Assembly: GCF_000379685.1 (NCBI RefSeq)
Contig: NZ_KB903291.1
Location: 62,001-126,000 of the forward strand
DNA length: 64,000 nucleotides
Reading direction: 5' to 3'
Source: Catelliglobosispora koreensis DSM 44566
GTDB taxonomy: Bacteria > Actinomycetota > Actinomycetes > Mycobacteriales > Micromonosporaceae
Positions 53,848-62,859 of the stretch are shown in pieces. Each line of letters begins with the position of its first letter. Position 1 is the stretch's first letter. Below the pieces are notes generated by a model. That model did no database searches. It saw nothing but the letters and a program-made list of their open reading frames with translations, and was not told where the DNA came from. The translations under genes and the position numbers were made by a program.

Positions 53848-54798
53848 GTGGTCGAGGACAATCTTGCCAAAGACGTCGCCACCGTTGAGGCGCTCAAAGG
53901 CGGCCCGTCCCTCGGTGAAGCCGTAGACACCGTCAACGATCGGGCTGATGCCCGTGCTCACGACCAAATCGAGCAGATCGGCGAGCTCCTGCCTAGTACC
54001 CATTGTTGATCCAATGATTTCTTGTTGCAGGAAGAAAACGCGGCGCAGGTCGACCGTGGCCTGGTGTCCTGAAGTGCTTCCGGACACGACGATGCGGCCA
54101 CCGGGCTTCGTGCTCTTGACCGAGTGGTCAAACGTGGCCGCGCCGACGGTCTCGATCACGACATCCACCCGCTCGGGCAGCCGTGCACCGGACTCAAAAG
54201 CTTGGGCCCCAAGGGCTTCGACGCGCTCGCGCTTGTCGGCGTCGCGGGAGGTCACGTAGACACGAGCGCCCATGGCGTGGGCCAGAACGGTCGCGGCGGT
54301 GGCTACGCCACCTCCCGCTCCCTGCACCAGCACACTGCCTTCCTTGGGCAACCGCCCCCTGGTCACCAGCATCCTGTAGGCGGTCAGCCAAGCGGTGGGA
54401 AAGCAAGCGGCGTCGGTGAACGACATCCCGGCGGGCTTGGGCACGACATTGCGCTTGGGCACGGCAACCAGGTCGGCCAGCGTTCCCGGATGCTTCTCGG
54501 ACAGGAGCGTCCGCTTTGGATCAAGGGTCTCGTCTTCACCCTCGCCGATGACGGCGTGCACCACTACCTCGTTGCCATTGGCGTCGATGCCCGCCGCGTC
54601 ACAGCCCAGGATCATGGGGACCTGTTCCTCGCTGAGCCCGACCCCGCGCAGCGACCACAGATCGTGGTGGTTGAGCGCACTCGCCTTGACCTGAACGATG
54701 GTCCAGCCCTCGGGAACCTGCGGTTCGGGCCGCTCCCCGACCACGAGACCGGCCAGTGGGTCATCAGGGTTGATCGATGAAGCGTAGATCGCGCGCAT
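53839..54798 (-). CDS. MDR-family NADP-dependent oxidoreductase
   Basis: The 319-residue protein is a medium-chain dehydrogenase/reductase of the zinc-independent quinone-oxidoreductase-like group. It has the GroES-like N-terminal part (VKASALNHHDLW, GCDAAG), the cofactor site VLVQGAGGGVATAATVLA, and KPGGRIVVSGSTSG. The zinc-ligand Cys residues of alcohol dehydrogenases are absent. The ATG at 54798 is the family-typical start MRAIYAS. It is divergent from the ECF sigma gene. The substrate is unknown. Confidence 0.88.
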   Translation of the reverse strand: MRAIYASSINPDDPLAGLVVGERPEPQVPEGWTIVQVKASALNHHDLWSLRGVGLSEEQVPMILGCDAAGIDANGNEVVVHAVIGEGEDETLDPKRTLLSEKHPGTLADLVAVPKRNVVPKPAGMSFTDAACFPTAWLTAYRMLVTRGRLPKEGSVLVQGAGGGVATAATVLAHAMGARVYVTSRDADKRERVEALGAQAFESGARLPERVDVVIETVGAATFDHSVKSTKPGGRIVVSGSTSGHQATVDLRRVFFLQQEIIGSTMGTRQELADLLDLVVSTGISPIVDGVYGFTEGRAAFERLNGGDVFGKIVLDHSR

Positions 54799-54828
54799 CC
54801 CTGACGCTAACATTCGGCGGGCCCGTGC

Positions 54829-54854
54829 AACCCCTGGCACGGGTGTGACGTATA
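54829..54854 (+). promoter_or_regulatory. Possible ECF-type promoter of the sigma-factor gene
   Basis: AAC at 54829-54831 (in GCAACCCC) and CGT at 54849-54851 (in CGTATA) are 17 bp apart, the spacing of ECF sigma promoters, about 25 bp before the sigma start. Self-activation would be usual for this class. Confidence 0.4.
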
Positions 54855-54878
54855 TGGCGTGAGCTGAAGGGAGACCGC

Positions 54879-55367
54879 ATGAGCTGGGAGTCTGATTTTG
54901 CCGAGTATTTCAGCGTCCGGGCTGTCTCATTACGCCGCGTCGCGTATGGGCTGTCCGGGGACTGGCACTTGGCTGAAGACCTGACTCAACACACGTTCTT
55001 GCAGCTGTATCGCCACTGGAAACGGCTGGATAAGTCGACGCTCGACGCCTATTCCAGGAAGACGCTCGTGAATGCGTTCCTATCGCACAAGCGGTCACGC
55101 AAGCGTGAGCAAATGATGGCTGAGGTGCCGGATCAGGCCGTGATGGCGGCGCAAAGCGCCGGTTTGGAGTTGCGGGAGGCACTAGACCTGCTGCCGCCCA
55201 AGCAACGCGCGCTGGTCGTGCTACGCCACCTGGAGGACATTTCCGTCGCTGAGGCTGCCGAGCTGCTGGGCATCGCTGAGGGAACGGTCAAGAGTCAAAC
55301 CGCCCGCGGCCTGGACAAGTTGCGTGCCGCGCTACGGACACCAGCATTCAATGGGGACCAGTCATGA
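54879..55367 (+). CDS. SigE-family ECF RNA polymerase sigma factor
   Basis: The 162-residue protein belongs to the actinobacterial SigE-type ECF sigma family. Region 2 contains LRRVAYGLSGDWHLAEDLTQ and YRHWKRLDK; region 4 contains LDLLPPKQRALVVLRHLEDI and AEGTVKSQTARGLDKLR. GAAGGGAG precedes the ATG. The last codons overlap the next gene by ATGA, which encodes a membrane protein that probably serves as its anti-sigma factor or sensor. Confidence 0.92.
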   Translation: MSWESDFAEYFSVRAVSLRRVAYGLSGDWHLAEDLTQHTFLQLYRHWKRLDKSTLDAYSRKTLVNAFLSHKRSRKREQMMAEVPDQAVMAAQSAGLELREALDLLPPKQRALVVLRHLEDISVAEAAELLGIAEGTVKSQTARGLDKLRAALRTPAFNGDQS

Positions 55368-56113
55368 AAGATGATCTGCAACGTTTCGTTCAGGATGGCG
55401 AACCGCCCATGGGGCTAAACGCTAACGCCATCATCAGCAAGGGCCGCCGGCAACGGCACGTTCGCCTCGGCTTGGGCCTAGGCACGGGCGCTCTCGCCAG
55501 TGCGCTCGCCTTTTCCAGCATCTTTCTCCTGCTTCCGCCCGGCGGAGAGGGCACACCCCCGTTTGGCTTCCCCACGCCTTCGCCGTCGTCTTCTGGTGCG
55601 GTGTGTGCGCTGCCAGCGGTGATTTCGACAGCGTCGCCTGACCCCACCATTTCCGTGCCGCCGGGAAACACGGCAGACGAGCTGAAGATCCGGCCAACCT
55701 ATGACTTCAAGGCCTGGGCCTCGGGCACGGGCAGCGACCTGAGCTGCTTCATGTATGGCTGGATGAAAACACAGCTGCCGCAGGCGGCCGCGGTGCCGGA
55801 CAAGCCGTGGAATGGCGTGCCGCCTTACGGTTTCGCCGCGGTCACCTCGGATGGCAAGGTGCGCTACGAGTCAGAGACACACGTCGGGGGTGGGCGGTTG
55901 TTCGTGACCGTTTGCCACGAGTCGGACTTCCCCCGGCCAGCAGACGTGCCGCAGACCGGGTTCGCCCACCGCGTCGAGTCTTTCGATGACGGGGCCTTCT
56001 TGTTCTACGCGTGGACAGGCACCACGTTTTTCCAGGTCGCGGGCAGCAGCCCGGTCACTCCGGAGATGTTGCTGGGCTTGGTTCAAGCTCCCGAGATGGA
56101 CGCCTTTAAGTAG
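55364..56113 (+). CDS. Membrane protein cotranslated with the ECF sigma factor
   Basis: The 249-residue protein has a short cytoplasmic N terminus of about 40 residues with a basic stretch (KGRRQRH), one transmembrane helix (about 44-62, LASALAFSSIFLLLPP), a Pro/Ser-rich linker, and an extracytoplasmic domain of about 150 residues with three Cys. The layout is that of an anti-sigma factor, but the cytoplasmic part is too short for a classical zinc anti-sigma domain, so the role is inferred from coupling. It overlaps the convergent hydrolase by 8 bp. Confidence 0.75.
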   Translation: MKDDLQRFVQDGEPPMGLNANAIISKGRRQRHVRLGLGLGTGALASALAFSSIFLLLPPGGEGTPPFGFPTPSPSSSGAVCALPAVISTASPDPTISVPPGNTADELKIRPTYDFKAWASGTGSDLSCFMYGWMKTQLPQAAAVPDKPWNGVPPYGFAAVTSDGKVRYESETHVGGGRLFVTVCHESDFPRPADVPQTGFAHRVESFDDGAFLFYAWTGTTFFQVAGSSPVTPEMLLGLVQAPEMDAFK

Positions 56114-56885
56114 CCTTCGTGGTTTGCAGGATGAGCGACGCGACCAGATCGGGGGCGTCGCTCATCGGCACATGCCCACAGTTGGGCAGTGTCTCGTGAC
56201 GGGCCTCCGGCAGCTTCTCAGCGGCTCGGGAAGCTTGATGTGGCAAGAAAATCCAGTCCTTCGCTCCCCAGGCGACCGTCACAGGAACCGTTGGCGTCCC
56301 GCCGAACTGGTAGTCCACGGAAGCTTTGACGACGGACTGATAACCCTTGCCCCGCCGCATCGCTAGAGCGTCTTCGTAGACACGTTGCAGCGCAAGACGA
56401 TCCGGGTAGGCAACGATGGGGCCGAAGGACAGCTTTCTGATCAGTGACGTGCGCAGCGCCACCTTCATGACCGGACCGGGCAGGAAAGTGTTGTAGCGCA
56501 TGGAAGTCAGGATGCGCAGGGCGCGTCTGCGCTCGGGCTCGTTGTAGAAGCCAGCGGGCGAGAACGCGGTGGCCGAGGATACGAGGCCGGCAGCGGCGAG
56601 CTCGAGCGCGATGGCGCCGCCGAGACTGTTGCCGGCCACGTGCGGCTTGTCGAGCCCTTCCTGCGCGAAGTATTCCCCCACCCGGGCGACGGTCTCGGCC
56701 ATGCCTTGGGGCATGCCACCGTCGGGCACCGGTGACTTGCCGAAGCCGGGCAGGTCGATCGCGATCACCTCGTGATGCGGGGCGAGAAGATCTAGTACCG
56801 GCTCCCACGCCTGCCACCGGTGCCCGATGCCGTGGATGAGCACTAGCGGCGTACCACTTCCCGCCTTGTGCGCGTTAACCAACAC
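56106..56885 (-). CDS. Alpha/beta-hydrolase of the oxidation cluster
   Basis: The 259-residue hydrolase has the oxyanion text LVLIHGIGHRWQAW, the nucleophile in VAGNSLGGAIALE, the acid strand VTVAWGAKDWIFLP and the His in LPNCGHVPMSD. The GTG at 56885 is the start that fits the family; it overlaps the end of the SDR gene by 11 bp, so translation is probably coupled. In a cluster with a Baeyer-Villiger-type monooxygenase it is well placed to cleave the ester or lactone product, which is inference. Confidence 0.86.
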   Translation of the reverse strand: MLVNAHKAGSGTPLVLIHGIGHRWQAWEPVLDLLAPHHEVIAIDLPGFGKSPVPDGGMPQGMAETVARVGEYFAQEGLDKPHVAGNSLGGAIALELAAAGLVSSATAFSPAGFYNEPERRRALRILTSMRYNTFLPGPVMKVALRTSLIRKLSFGPIVAYPDRLALQRVYEDALAMRRGKGYQSVVKASVDYQFGGTPTVPVTVAWGAKDWIFLPHQASRAAEKLPEARHETLPNCGHVPMSDAPDLVASLILQTTKAT

Positions 56886-57738
56886 TGTGCCTCCCAAAGG
56901 ACCGGCCGAGCCCACGCACTTCCTCTTCCATCTGCGGCACCAGGTCTTTACCCGCGCTGCGGGTGATGAGGCGGTCGCCCAAGCCGCTGAGCACCACGGT
57001 CCGCAGCGCTTGCATCAAGCCGATGGAACGGGGGATGAACACCCGCCGCTTGCGCTTTTCCAGCGCTTTGACGATCGCCGTGGCGCACTCTTCCACCGAG
57101 ATTTCCACCGAAGCCGGCCACGGCATCTTCTTGCGCGCGTGGCGATAACTCGGCAGGTCTTCCTTGAAGCCGCGTACCAGATCGGTGTTGATCCAAATTG
57201 GATGCGCTGTGCCCACACCGATGCCCAGGTGTTTGGTTTCCAGCCGCAGCACGTTGCCGAACTGTTCCACGCCGGCCTTGGACGCGCAGTAGGCGGCCAT
57301 TCCGGGCAGAGCGGTGAACGACGCGGCAGAGGCGATCAGCAGGGCATAACCCTTGCTGGTCTTCAGATGTGGCAGCGCCGCGCTGACGGTCCTGATGACG
57401 CCGTTGAGGTTGATGTCGATGGTGCGCACGATGGCCTCGACCGGGCATGTGTTCACGGTGCCGATGTTGGCCACGCCAGCGTTGGCCACGAGGTAGTCGA
57501 TGCCGCCATAGGCCTCCACCGTGGACGCGACAGCCAGGTCAAGGCCGGCCTGATCGGTCACGTCACACTCGAACCAGTGCGCGTTGAGCTCTTGGCCCAA
57601 TGCTTTCAGGCGCTCGGGCTCTAACCCAGCCAGCGCGACTTTAGCGCCTCTCGCGGCGGACAGTCTCGCGACCGCTTCACCAATGCCGCGGGCCGCGCCC
57701 GTGACGAAGACGGTCTTACCTTGCAGGGGTGAGTTCAC
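56875..57738 (-). CDS. Short-chain dehydrogenase of the oxidation cluster
   Basis: The 287-residue SDR has TGAARGIG (13-20), VANAG, and the catalytic Ser and YxxxK in YCASKAG. A C-terminal extension of about 60 residues (PRSIGLMQALRTVVLSGLGD onward) is typical of the SDRs found near FMO genes in actinobacteria. GGAG lies 7 bp before the GTG at 57738. The start lies inside the end of the FMO gene (23-bp overlap). It could oxidise an alcohol to the ketone that the monooxygenase then uses. Confidence 0.88.
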   Translation of the reverse strand: MNSPLQGKTVFVTGAARGIGEAVARLSAARGAKVALAGLEPERLKALGQELNAHWFECDVTDQAGLDLAVASTVEAYGGIDYLVANAGVANIGTVNTCPVEAIVRTIDINLNGVIRTVSAALPHLKTSKGYALLIASAASFTALPGMAAYCASKAGVEQFGNVLRLETKHLGIGVGTAHPIWINTDLVRGFKEDLPSYRHARKKMPWPASVEISVEECATAIVKALEKRKRRVFIPRSIGLMQALRTVVLSGLGDRLITRSAGKDLVPQMEEEVRGLGRSFGRHSVG

Positions 57739-59194
57739 GGCTCGCTCCAACGGGCGAATAGTCTTTGGCACGGAAACGCTTGAGCCGCAAGCGGAAAGTC
57801 GTGACGAATCCGGGCCACAGGGTCGAGTTGCGTCCAGTGGCGTCTAGATACCAGCTTTGGCAGCCGCCCGTGGACCACACGGTGCCTTCCATTTTGCGGT
57901 CCACTTCGAGCGAGTCGCGCAGCTGAGCGTCCGGAGTGGGCTCAATCGCGTGAATCTTGTTGCGCCGCATGTACTTCAGCGCCTTGATGATCTGGTTGAG
58001 CTGGCTCTCGATCTGGATGACGACCGAGGTGTGACCGAGTCCTGTGTTGGGCCCGAGCAGGAAGAACAGGTTAGGGAAACCAGCGACCGTGGTGCCGAGA
58101 TAGGCCCGCATGGTCGGATCCCACCGCTCGGCCAGGGTCTTGCCGTCACGGCCGCGGATGTGGTGCATCACCGGCATATCCGTGACGTGAAAGCCCGTGC
58201 CCAGGATGATGGTGTCCGCTTGGTGCTCAGAACCGTCAGCGGCAACGACCCGGTCTGGCTTGATGTGCGTGATCGCCGACGCGACAAGGGAAACGTTTGG
58301 CTTGCTGAACGTCGGCCACCAGTCATTGGACAGCAGCACCCGCTTACAGCCCAGGACATACTTCGGCGTCAGCTTGGCTCTTGTCACCGGATCCTTGACG
58401 TCTTTCTTGAGCGTCGCGAGCGCGATCTTCTGGCCGAACTTGTTCACCCTCGGGTGGAAGAAGCCAACTCCCATGAGTTCCCGGGTCCAGTAAAGGACTC
58501 CCCGGGTCAGACGTTGTGCTCCGGGGACATGGCGGTAAACGAAACGCTCCGCTTTGGTGATGCGGCGCGACATCCGGCGCATCGTCCACGCCGGTGTCCG
58601 CTGAAACACGGTGACGTGACCGGCTTTGGGCTGAATCGCTGGTACGAACTGAATCGCTGACGCTCCCGTGCCCACGACAGCGACGTTCTTTCCCGTCAGG
58701 TCATAGTCGTGCTGCCAGCGGGCCGAATGAAACACCTTGCCCTGGAAGCTGTCGAGCCCAGGGATGTCGGGAATGGACGGTTCGCTCAGTGGACCGGTGG
58801 CCGAAATCAGCACGCGCGCACGGTATTCGCCCTGCGACGTTTGCAGCACCCACTGCTGCTCCGCCTCATCCCACGCGGCGTTGGTGATGGCGTGGCCACA
58901 GCGCACGTGCGGGCGTACACCCTGGTGGTCTGCGGTTTTCAGGAGATAGTCCCAGATCTCCTGCTGCCCGGAGAACGTGTCGGACCAGTTGGGGTTGAGG
59001 GCGAACGAAAACGAGTAGAGGTGCGAAGGCACGTCGCAGGCACAGCCTGGATAGGTATTGTCCCGCCACGTTCCGCCAATCTCGTCCGCCTTCTCAAACA
59101 CGAGGAAGTCGGTAAACCCTTTCTGCCGCAAGCGGATGGCGGCACCGAGCCCGCCAAAGCCGGCCCCAATGATGGCGACATCGGTGTATGTCAT
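57716..59194 (-). CDS. Flavin-containing monooxygenase, Baeyer-Villiger type
   Basis: The 492-residue enzyme has the FAD motif GAGFGG (10-15), the BVMO fingerprint FQGKVFHSARW near residue 155, and the NADPH motif VGTGASAIQFVPAI. It would insert oxygen next to a ketone or oxidise a heteroatom, as EthA and MymA do in mycobacteria. The ATG at 59194 lies inside the stop of the small DUF4873-like gene. Its order with SDR and hydrolase suggests a ketone-to-ester-to-acid sequence. No natural substrate can be named. Confidence 0.92.
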   Translation of the reverse strand: MTYTDVAIIGAGFGGLGAAIRLRQKGFTDFLVFEKADEIGGTWRDNTYPGCACDVPSHLYSFSFALNPNWSDTFSGQQEIWDYLLKTADHQGVRPHVRCGHAITNAAWDEAEQQWVLQTSQGEYRARVLISATGPLSEPSIPDIPGLDSFQGKVFHSARWQHDYDLTGKNVAVVGTGASAIQFVPAIQPKAGHVTVFQRTPAWTMRRMSRRITKAERFVYRHVPGAQRLTRGVLYWTRELMGVGFFHPRVNKFGQKIALATLKKDVKDPVTRAKLTPKYVLGCKRVLLSNDWWPTFSKPNVSLVASAITHIKPDRVVAADGSEHQADTIILGTGFHVTDMPVMHHIRGRDGKTLAERWDPTMRAYLGTTVAGFPNLFFLLGPNTGLGHTSVVIQIESQLNQIIKALKYMRRNKIHAIEPTPDAQLRDSLEVDRKMEGTVWSTGGCQSWYLDATGRNSTLWPGFVTTFRLRLKRFRAKDYSPVGASRELTPAR

Positions 59195-59424
59195 ACTCGC
59201 ACTCCTCGAACGAGAACCCCGCCCCACGGATCAACTTCGGCCAGCCGCAGCGATATGCCGCCAAGCTTGACGACGCGCACCCCATTGCGCAGCAACGCCA
59301 CCACCGCTTCGTGCGGCTGAATCCGCCCGCTGACATGAACCTTGCCGTCGACCGGCTCAACCCGCTCGGTCAGCTCGACATCGACTTCGTATTCGCCGTG
59401 CGCACTTTCCAGTAAGAGCTTCAT
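59191..59424 (-). CDS. DUF4873-like small protein
   Basis: The 77-residue protein (YEVDVELTERVEPVDGKVHV, then HEAVVALLRNGVRVVKLGG and LAEVDPWGGVLVRGV) resembles DUF4873, a beta-rich domain often fused to or next to FMO-type monooxygenases in actinobacteria. It overlaps the FMO start by ATGA, so the two are made together. Function unknown; a partner or substrate-binding role is plausible. Confidence 0.7.
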   Translation of the reverse strand: MKLLLESAHGEYEVDVELTERVEPVDGKVHVSGRIQPHEAVVALLRNGVRVVKLGGISLRLAEVDPWGGVLVRGVRV

Positions 59425-59554
59425 GTCCGACGCTCGCCGTGGTCCAGACCGTCCCTCCCACGAGGGCCGGCGACGGCTGCGGAGCAGCTTCGGCGCCGCA
59501 CGATAGGACAGCGCGAAGCACCTTCTTTTTCTCCGCGCGTCCCAAGCTCGCCGG

Positions 59555-60211
59555 TCATGGTGCCGCCCTTTCCGCCGGCGCCGCGAAGCTGGCCGGCATA
59601 TCAGCTGCGGCTTTCACACCCTCGATGCCGTGCCATAGCAACGTGGTTAGGTAGTCGGTGAGGGCCTCGCGGCGCATGGGCCGGTTGCGTGCCATCCACC
59701 AGTCGCCCACGGTTTGCACGAGCCCGACGATCCCGACCGCCCATGGCTCGGCCGGCCCGGCGTCGAGCCCGAGGGCGCGCAGCCGGTCACCGATCACCCG
59801 CGACAGTCCAGTCGCGACAGTCTGCGAAGCGCCGTTGATGAGGTGATGCACGCCCGGGACGTCGGCTTTCATGAGGCAGCGGTAAAGCTCGGCCTGATCC
59901 TCGATCGCCCCGAGGTACGCGTCGATGGTGGCCGCGATCAGCTCCCGTTCCTCGCGAACGGACTCGATCGCCGGCGTCACGACCGCGAGCACCTGCTGTG
60001 CCACGAATTCACCGACCGCCAGCCAGAGCTGGGTTTTGTCCGCGAAATAGCGGTACAGCACCGGTTTGCTGACCCCGGCGACCTTAGCCACCTGGTCCAT
60101 GTCCACCGAGGGTCCATAGTGGACAGCCGCCTCGATGGCGGCACCAATCAGCTCAAGCCGGCGATTCTCGCGATGCTCGGCCCATCTCTGTTTTCTGGCA
60201 TTGACTTGCAC
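59555..60211 (-). CDS. TetR-family regulator of the oxidation cluster
   Basis: The 218-residue regulator has a TetR HTH (RRLELIGAAIEAAVHYGPSV, then DQVAKVAGVSKPVLYRYFAD) and a C-terminal ligand domain. The GTG at 60211 is the start nearest the conserved region and leaves the operator free; longer frames would read through it. The site between it and the divergent diiron oxygenase gene is a 27-bp inverted repeat. It heads the minus-strand genes for the DUF4873-like protein, FMO, SDR and hydrolase, 130 bp further on. Confidence 0.9.
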   Translation of the reverse strand: MQVNARKQRWAEHRENRRLELIGAAIEAAVHYGPSVDMDQVAKVAGVSKPVLYRYFADKTQLWLAVGEFVAQQVLAVVTPAIESVREERELIAATIDAYLGAIEDQAELYRCLMKADVPGVHHLINGASQTVATGLSRVIGDRLRALGLDAGPAEPWAVGIVGLVQTVGDWWMARNRPMRREALTDYLTTLLWHGIEGVKAAADMPASFAAPAERAAP

Positions 60212-60213
60212 GA

Positions 60214-60240
60214 TACTTTTCGTAACAGTTACGAGAAGTA
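60214..60240. promoter_or_regulatory. Inverted repeat, probable TetR operator
   Basis: TACTTTTCGTAA-CAG-TTACGAGAAGTA has 12-bp arms with 11 matches. It fills the 47-bp gap between the TetR start (60211) and the diiron oxygenase start (60259), so one repressor dimer pair could control both. Confidence 0.8.
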
Positions 60241-60258
60241 ACGTCAAGGGAGGACGAC

Positions 60259-61137
60259 ATGATCCCTCGGGAGCAAACCGCGGAACGGCTGCTCCAGGTC
60301 TCACTGCGCAACCAGTACGACCCCCTGATAGACATTGATTGGGATGCCCCGCTCGACCCGGACAGGTTCTGGATTCCGCCCACGCGAAGCAGCCTTTATG
60401 GCACGTCCTTGTGGGACGGTCTCACCCACGCGCAGCGGGTGGAGCTGACCAAACACGAGGTGACCAGTGCCGCGTCGGCAGGGCTGTGGTTCGAAACGAT
60501 CCTGATGGAGATGCTGATCAGGTTCTACTACGACGCCGACCCGACGACACAGCACGCGCAATACGCCCTGACCGAGGTCGCCGATGAGTGCCGGCACAGC
60601 ATCATGTTCGGGCGGCTGATCTCGCGTGCGGGCACCCCGGTCTATCCACCGTCCAAAGTGGACCATGCGCTCGGCAAGTTCTTAAAAGCCACCGCTACTG
60701 GACCGCACATGTATGCGGCGATCCTCATCGCCGAGGAAATCCTCGACGCGTTCCAGCGTGAAATCATGAGCGACGAAACGCTACAGCCCTTGATCCGCAT
60801 GGTTTCCCGGGTTCACGTGATCGAAGAAGCGCGTCACATCAAGTTCGCCCGCGAGGAACTGGTTCGCCAGGTCGAAGCGGCCGGACCGGTGCGCTTGGCT
60901 TACTCGCGCGTTGTCATCGCAAGAGCGGCATACTCCGTGGCCACCCGTCTCGTGCATCCCCAAGCCTACGAAGCGGTCGGCATCCCGGCAGCAGTCGGTT
61001 CCAAAGCCGCCCGAGCGAACCCACACTTCCGCTCCACCCTGAAATGGGCGGCCTCGCGCATCACGCCAACGTTATTGGAACTAGGCCTGATCGGCGGCCC
61101 CAGCCGTCTCCTATGGACCCGCGCCGGCCTGCTCTAA
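60259..61137 (+). CDS. AurF-like diiron oxygenase
   Basis: The 292-residue helical protein matches the p-aminobenzoate N-oxygenase (AurF) type of ferritin-like diiron enzymes. Iron ligands come from four helices: the Glu of GLWFETILMEML, EVADECRHSIMF, IAEEILDAFQRE and VHVIEEARHIKFAREE. In known members the substrate is an arylamine or a fatty-acid-like compound; mycobacterial relatives have no assigned substrate. It is divergent from the TetR gene and shares its operator. Two TTA leucine codons, rare in such genomes, occur in it (in FLKA and TLLE). Confidence 0.88.
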   Translation: MIPREQTAERLLQVSLRNQYDPLIDIDWDAPLDPDRFWIPPTRSSLYGTSLWDGLTHAQRVELTKHEVTSAASAGLWFETILMEMLIRFYYDADPTTQHAQYALTEVADECRHSIMFGRLISRAGTPVYPPSKVDHALGKFLKATATGPHMYAAILIAEEILDAFQREIMSDETLQPLIRMVSRVHVIEEARHIKFAREELVRQVEAAGPVRLAYSRVVIARAAYSVATRLVHPQAYEAVGIPAAVGSKAARANPHFRSTLKWAASRITPTLLELGLIGGPSRLLWTRAGLL

Positions 61138-61139
61138 CC

Positions 61140-61340
61140 CTGTCCCTACCCCGCCTGTCCCTACCCCGCCTGTCCCTACCCCGCCTGTCCCTACCCCGCC
61201 TGTCCGCCTCTGCCCCTGTCGGCCTTGCCCCTGTCGCTGTCCCCGCAACTGCAACTGCCCTGTGCCTGCCTCTTGCAACTGCCCCTGTCCCTGCCTGCCC
61301 TGCCCTACCTCTGTCCCCGCAACTGCAACGCCCCTGCCTG
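61140..61340. repeat. C-rich low-complexity tract with 15-bp tandem repeats
   Basis: CTGTCCCTACCCCGC is repeated four times without change (61140-61199). Degenerate CTGCC/CTGTCC units follow, including a 19-bp exact direct repeat starting CTGTCCCCGCAACTG at 61237 and 61311. The plus strand is strongly pyrimidine-rich. It starts right after the stop of the AurF-like gene. Confidence 0.9.
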
Positions 61341-61403
61341 CCGGCATCGACGTTGCGCGGCGCGGCGCCTCGCTGCAGGGCTCTACTTGGAGCCTCACTT
61401 AGT

Positions 61404-61490
61404 CGTGATCCACAGCCCTACCCGAGATCCACATCCGTTGAGACGTGATCGAAAAGCGGTTTGATCACGTCTCACGGGATGTGGATCAGC
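61404..61490. repeat. Dispersed stem-loop repeat X, copy 2
   Basis: This is the ungapped 87-bp partner of 52622-52708. The inner stem is perfect over 12 bp (61439-61450 with 61463-61474), the outer stem pairs 61426-61436 with 61477-61487, and the 12-base loop ends in GCGGTTT as in copy 1. Confidence 0.8.
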
Positions 61491-61580
61491 AAAGGCCCGG
61501 GATGCGCGGAGAAATCAAAGCGCTCCGCGCCGTCCCATCGTGCGGCGCAGCAGGCAGGATCGCGCGGCGCAGCACGGCAG

Positions 61581-61652
61581 GGATGCGCGGACATGGCGGC
61601 CTCGCGGGAGGGACGGCCGAGACCACGACGGACGTCGGAAATAGAAAGGCTC

Positions 61653-61655
<3 letters not shown>
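61581..61655. repeat. Dispersed repeat Y, copy 2
   Basis: This stretch matches 19736-19815. Like copy 1 it lies directly at the 3' end of a minus-strand gene, here touching the stop codon of malic enzyme. Conserved blocks are GGCCTCGCGGGAGG, ACGGCCG, ACGGACGTCGGAAAT and AAGGCTCTT. Confidence 0.65.
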
Positions 61656-62807
<1,152 letters not shown>

Positions 62808-62859
62808 CCGCCAAACGATACGCCCGGAGCTTCGTAAAACAATCGAGCTGTGCAAGTGT

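Larger units (their letters stand above)
61138..61652. other. 515-bp repeat-rich intergenic region
   Basis: Between the convergent AurF-like and malic-enzyme genes lie a C-rich tandem repeat tract (61140-61340), stem-loop repeat X copy 2 (61404-61490) and repeat Y copy 2 (61581-61655). Open frames on both strands reflect the repeats and show no domain. Confidence 0.75.

Noticed and set aside
61044-61448. Open frames over the C-rich tract as repeat proteins (both strands)
   Set aside because: They arise from the 15-bp units, which keep frames open; there is no ribosome site, and the plus-strand frame overlaps the AurF-like gene end.
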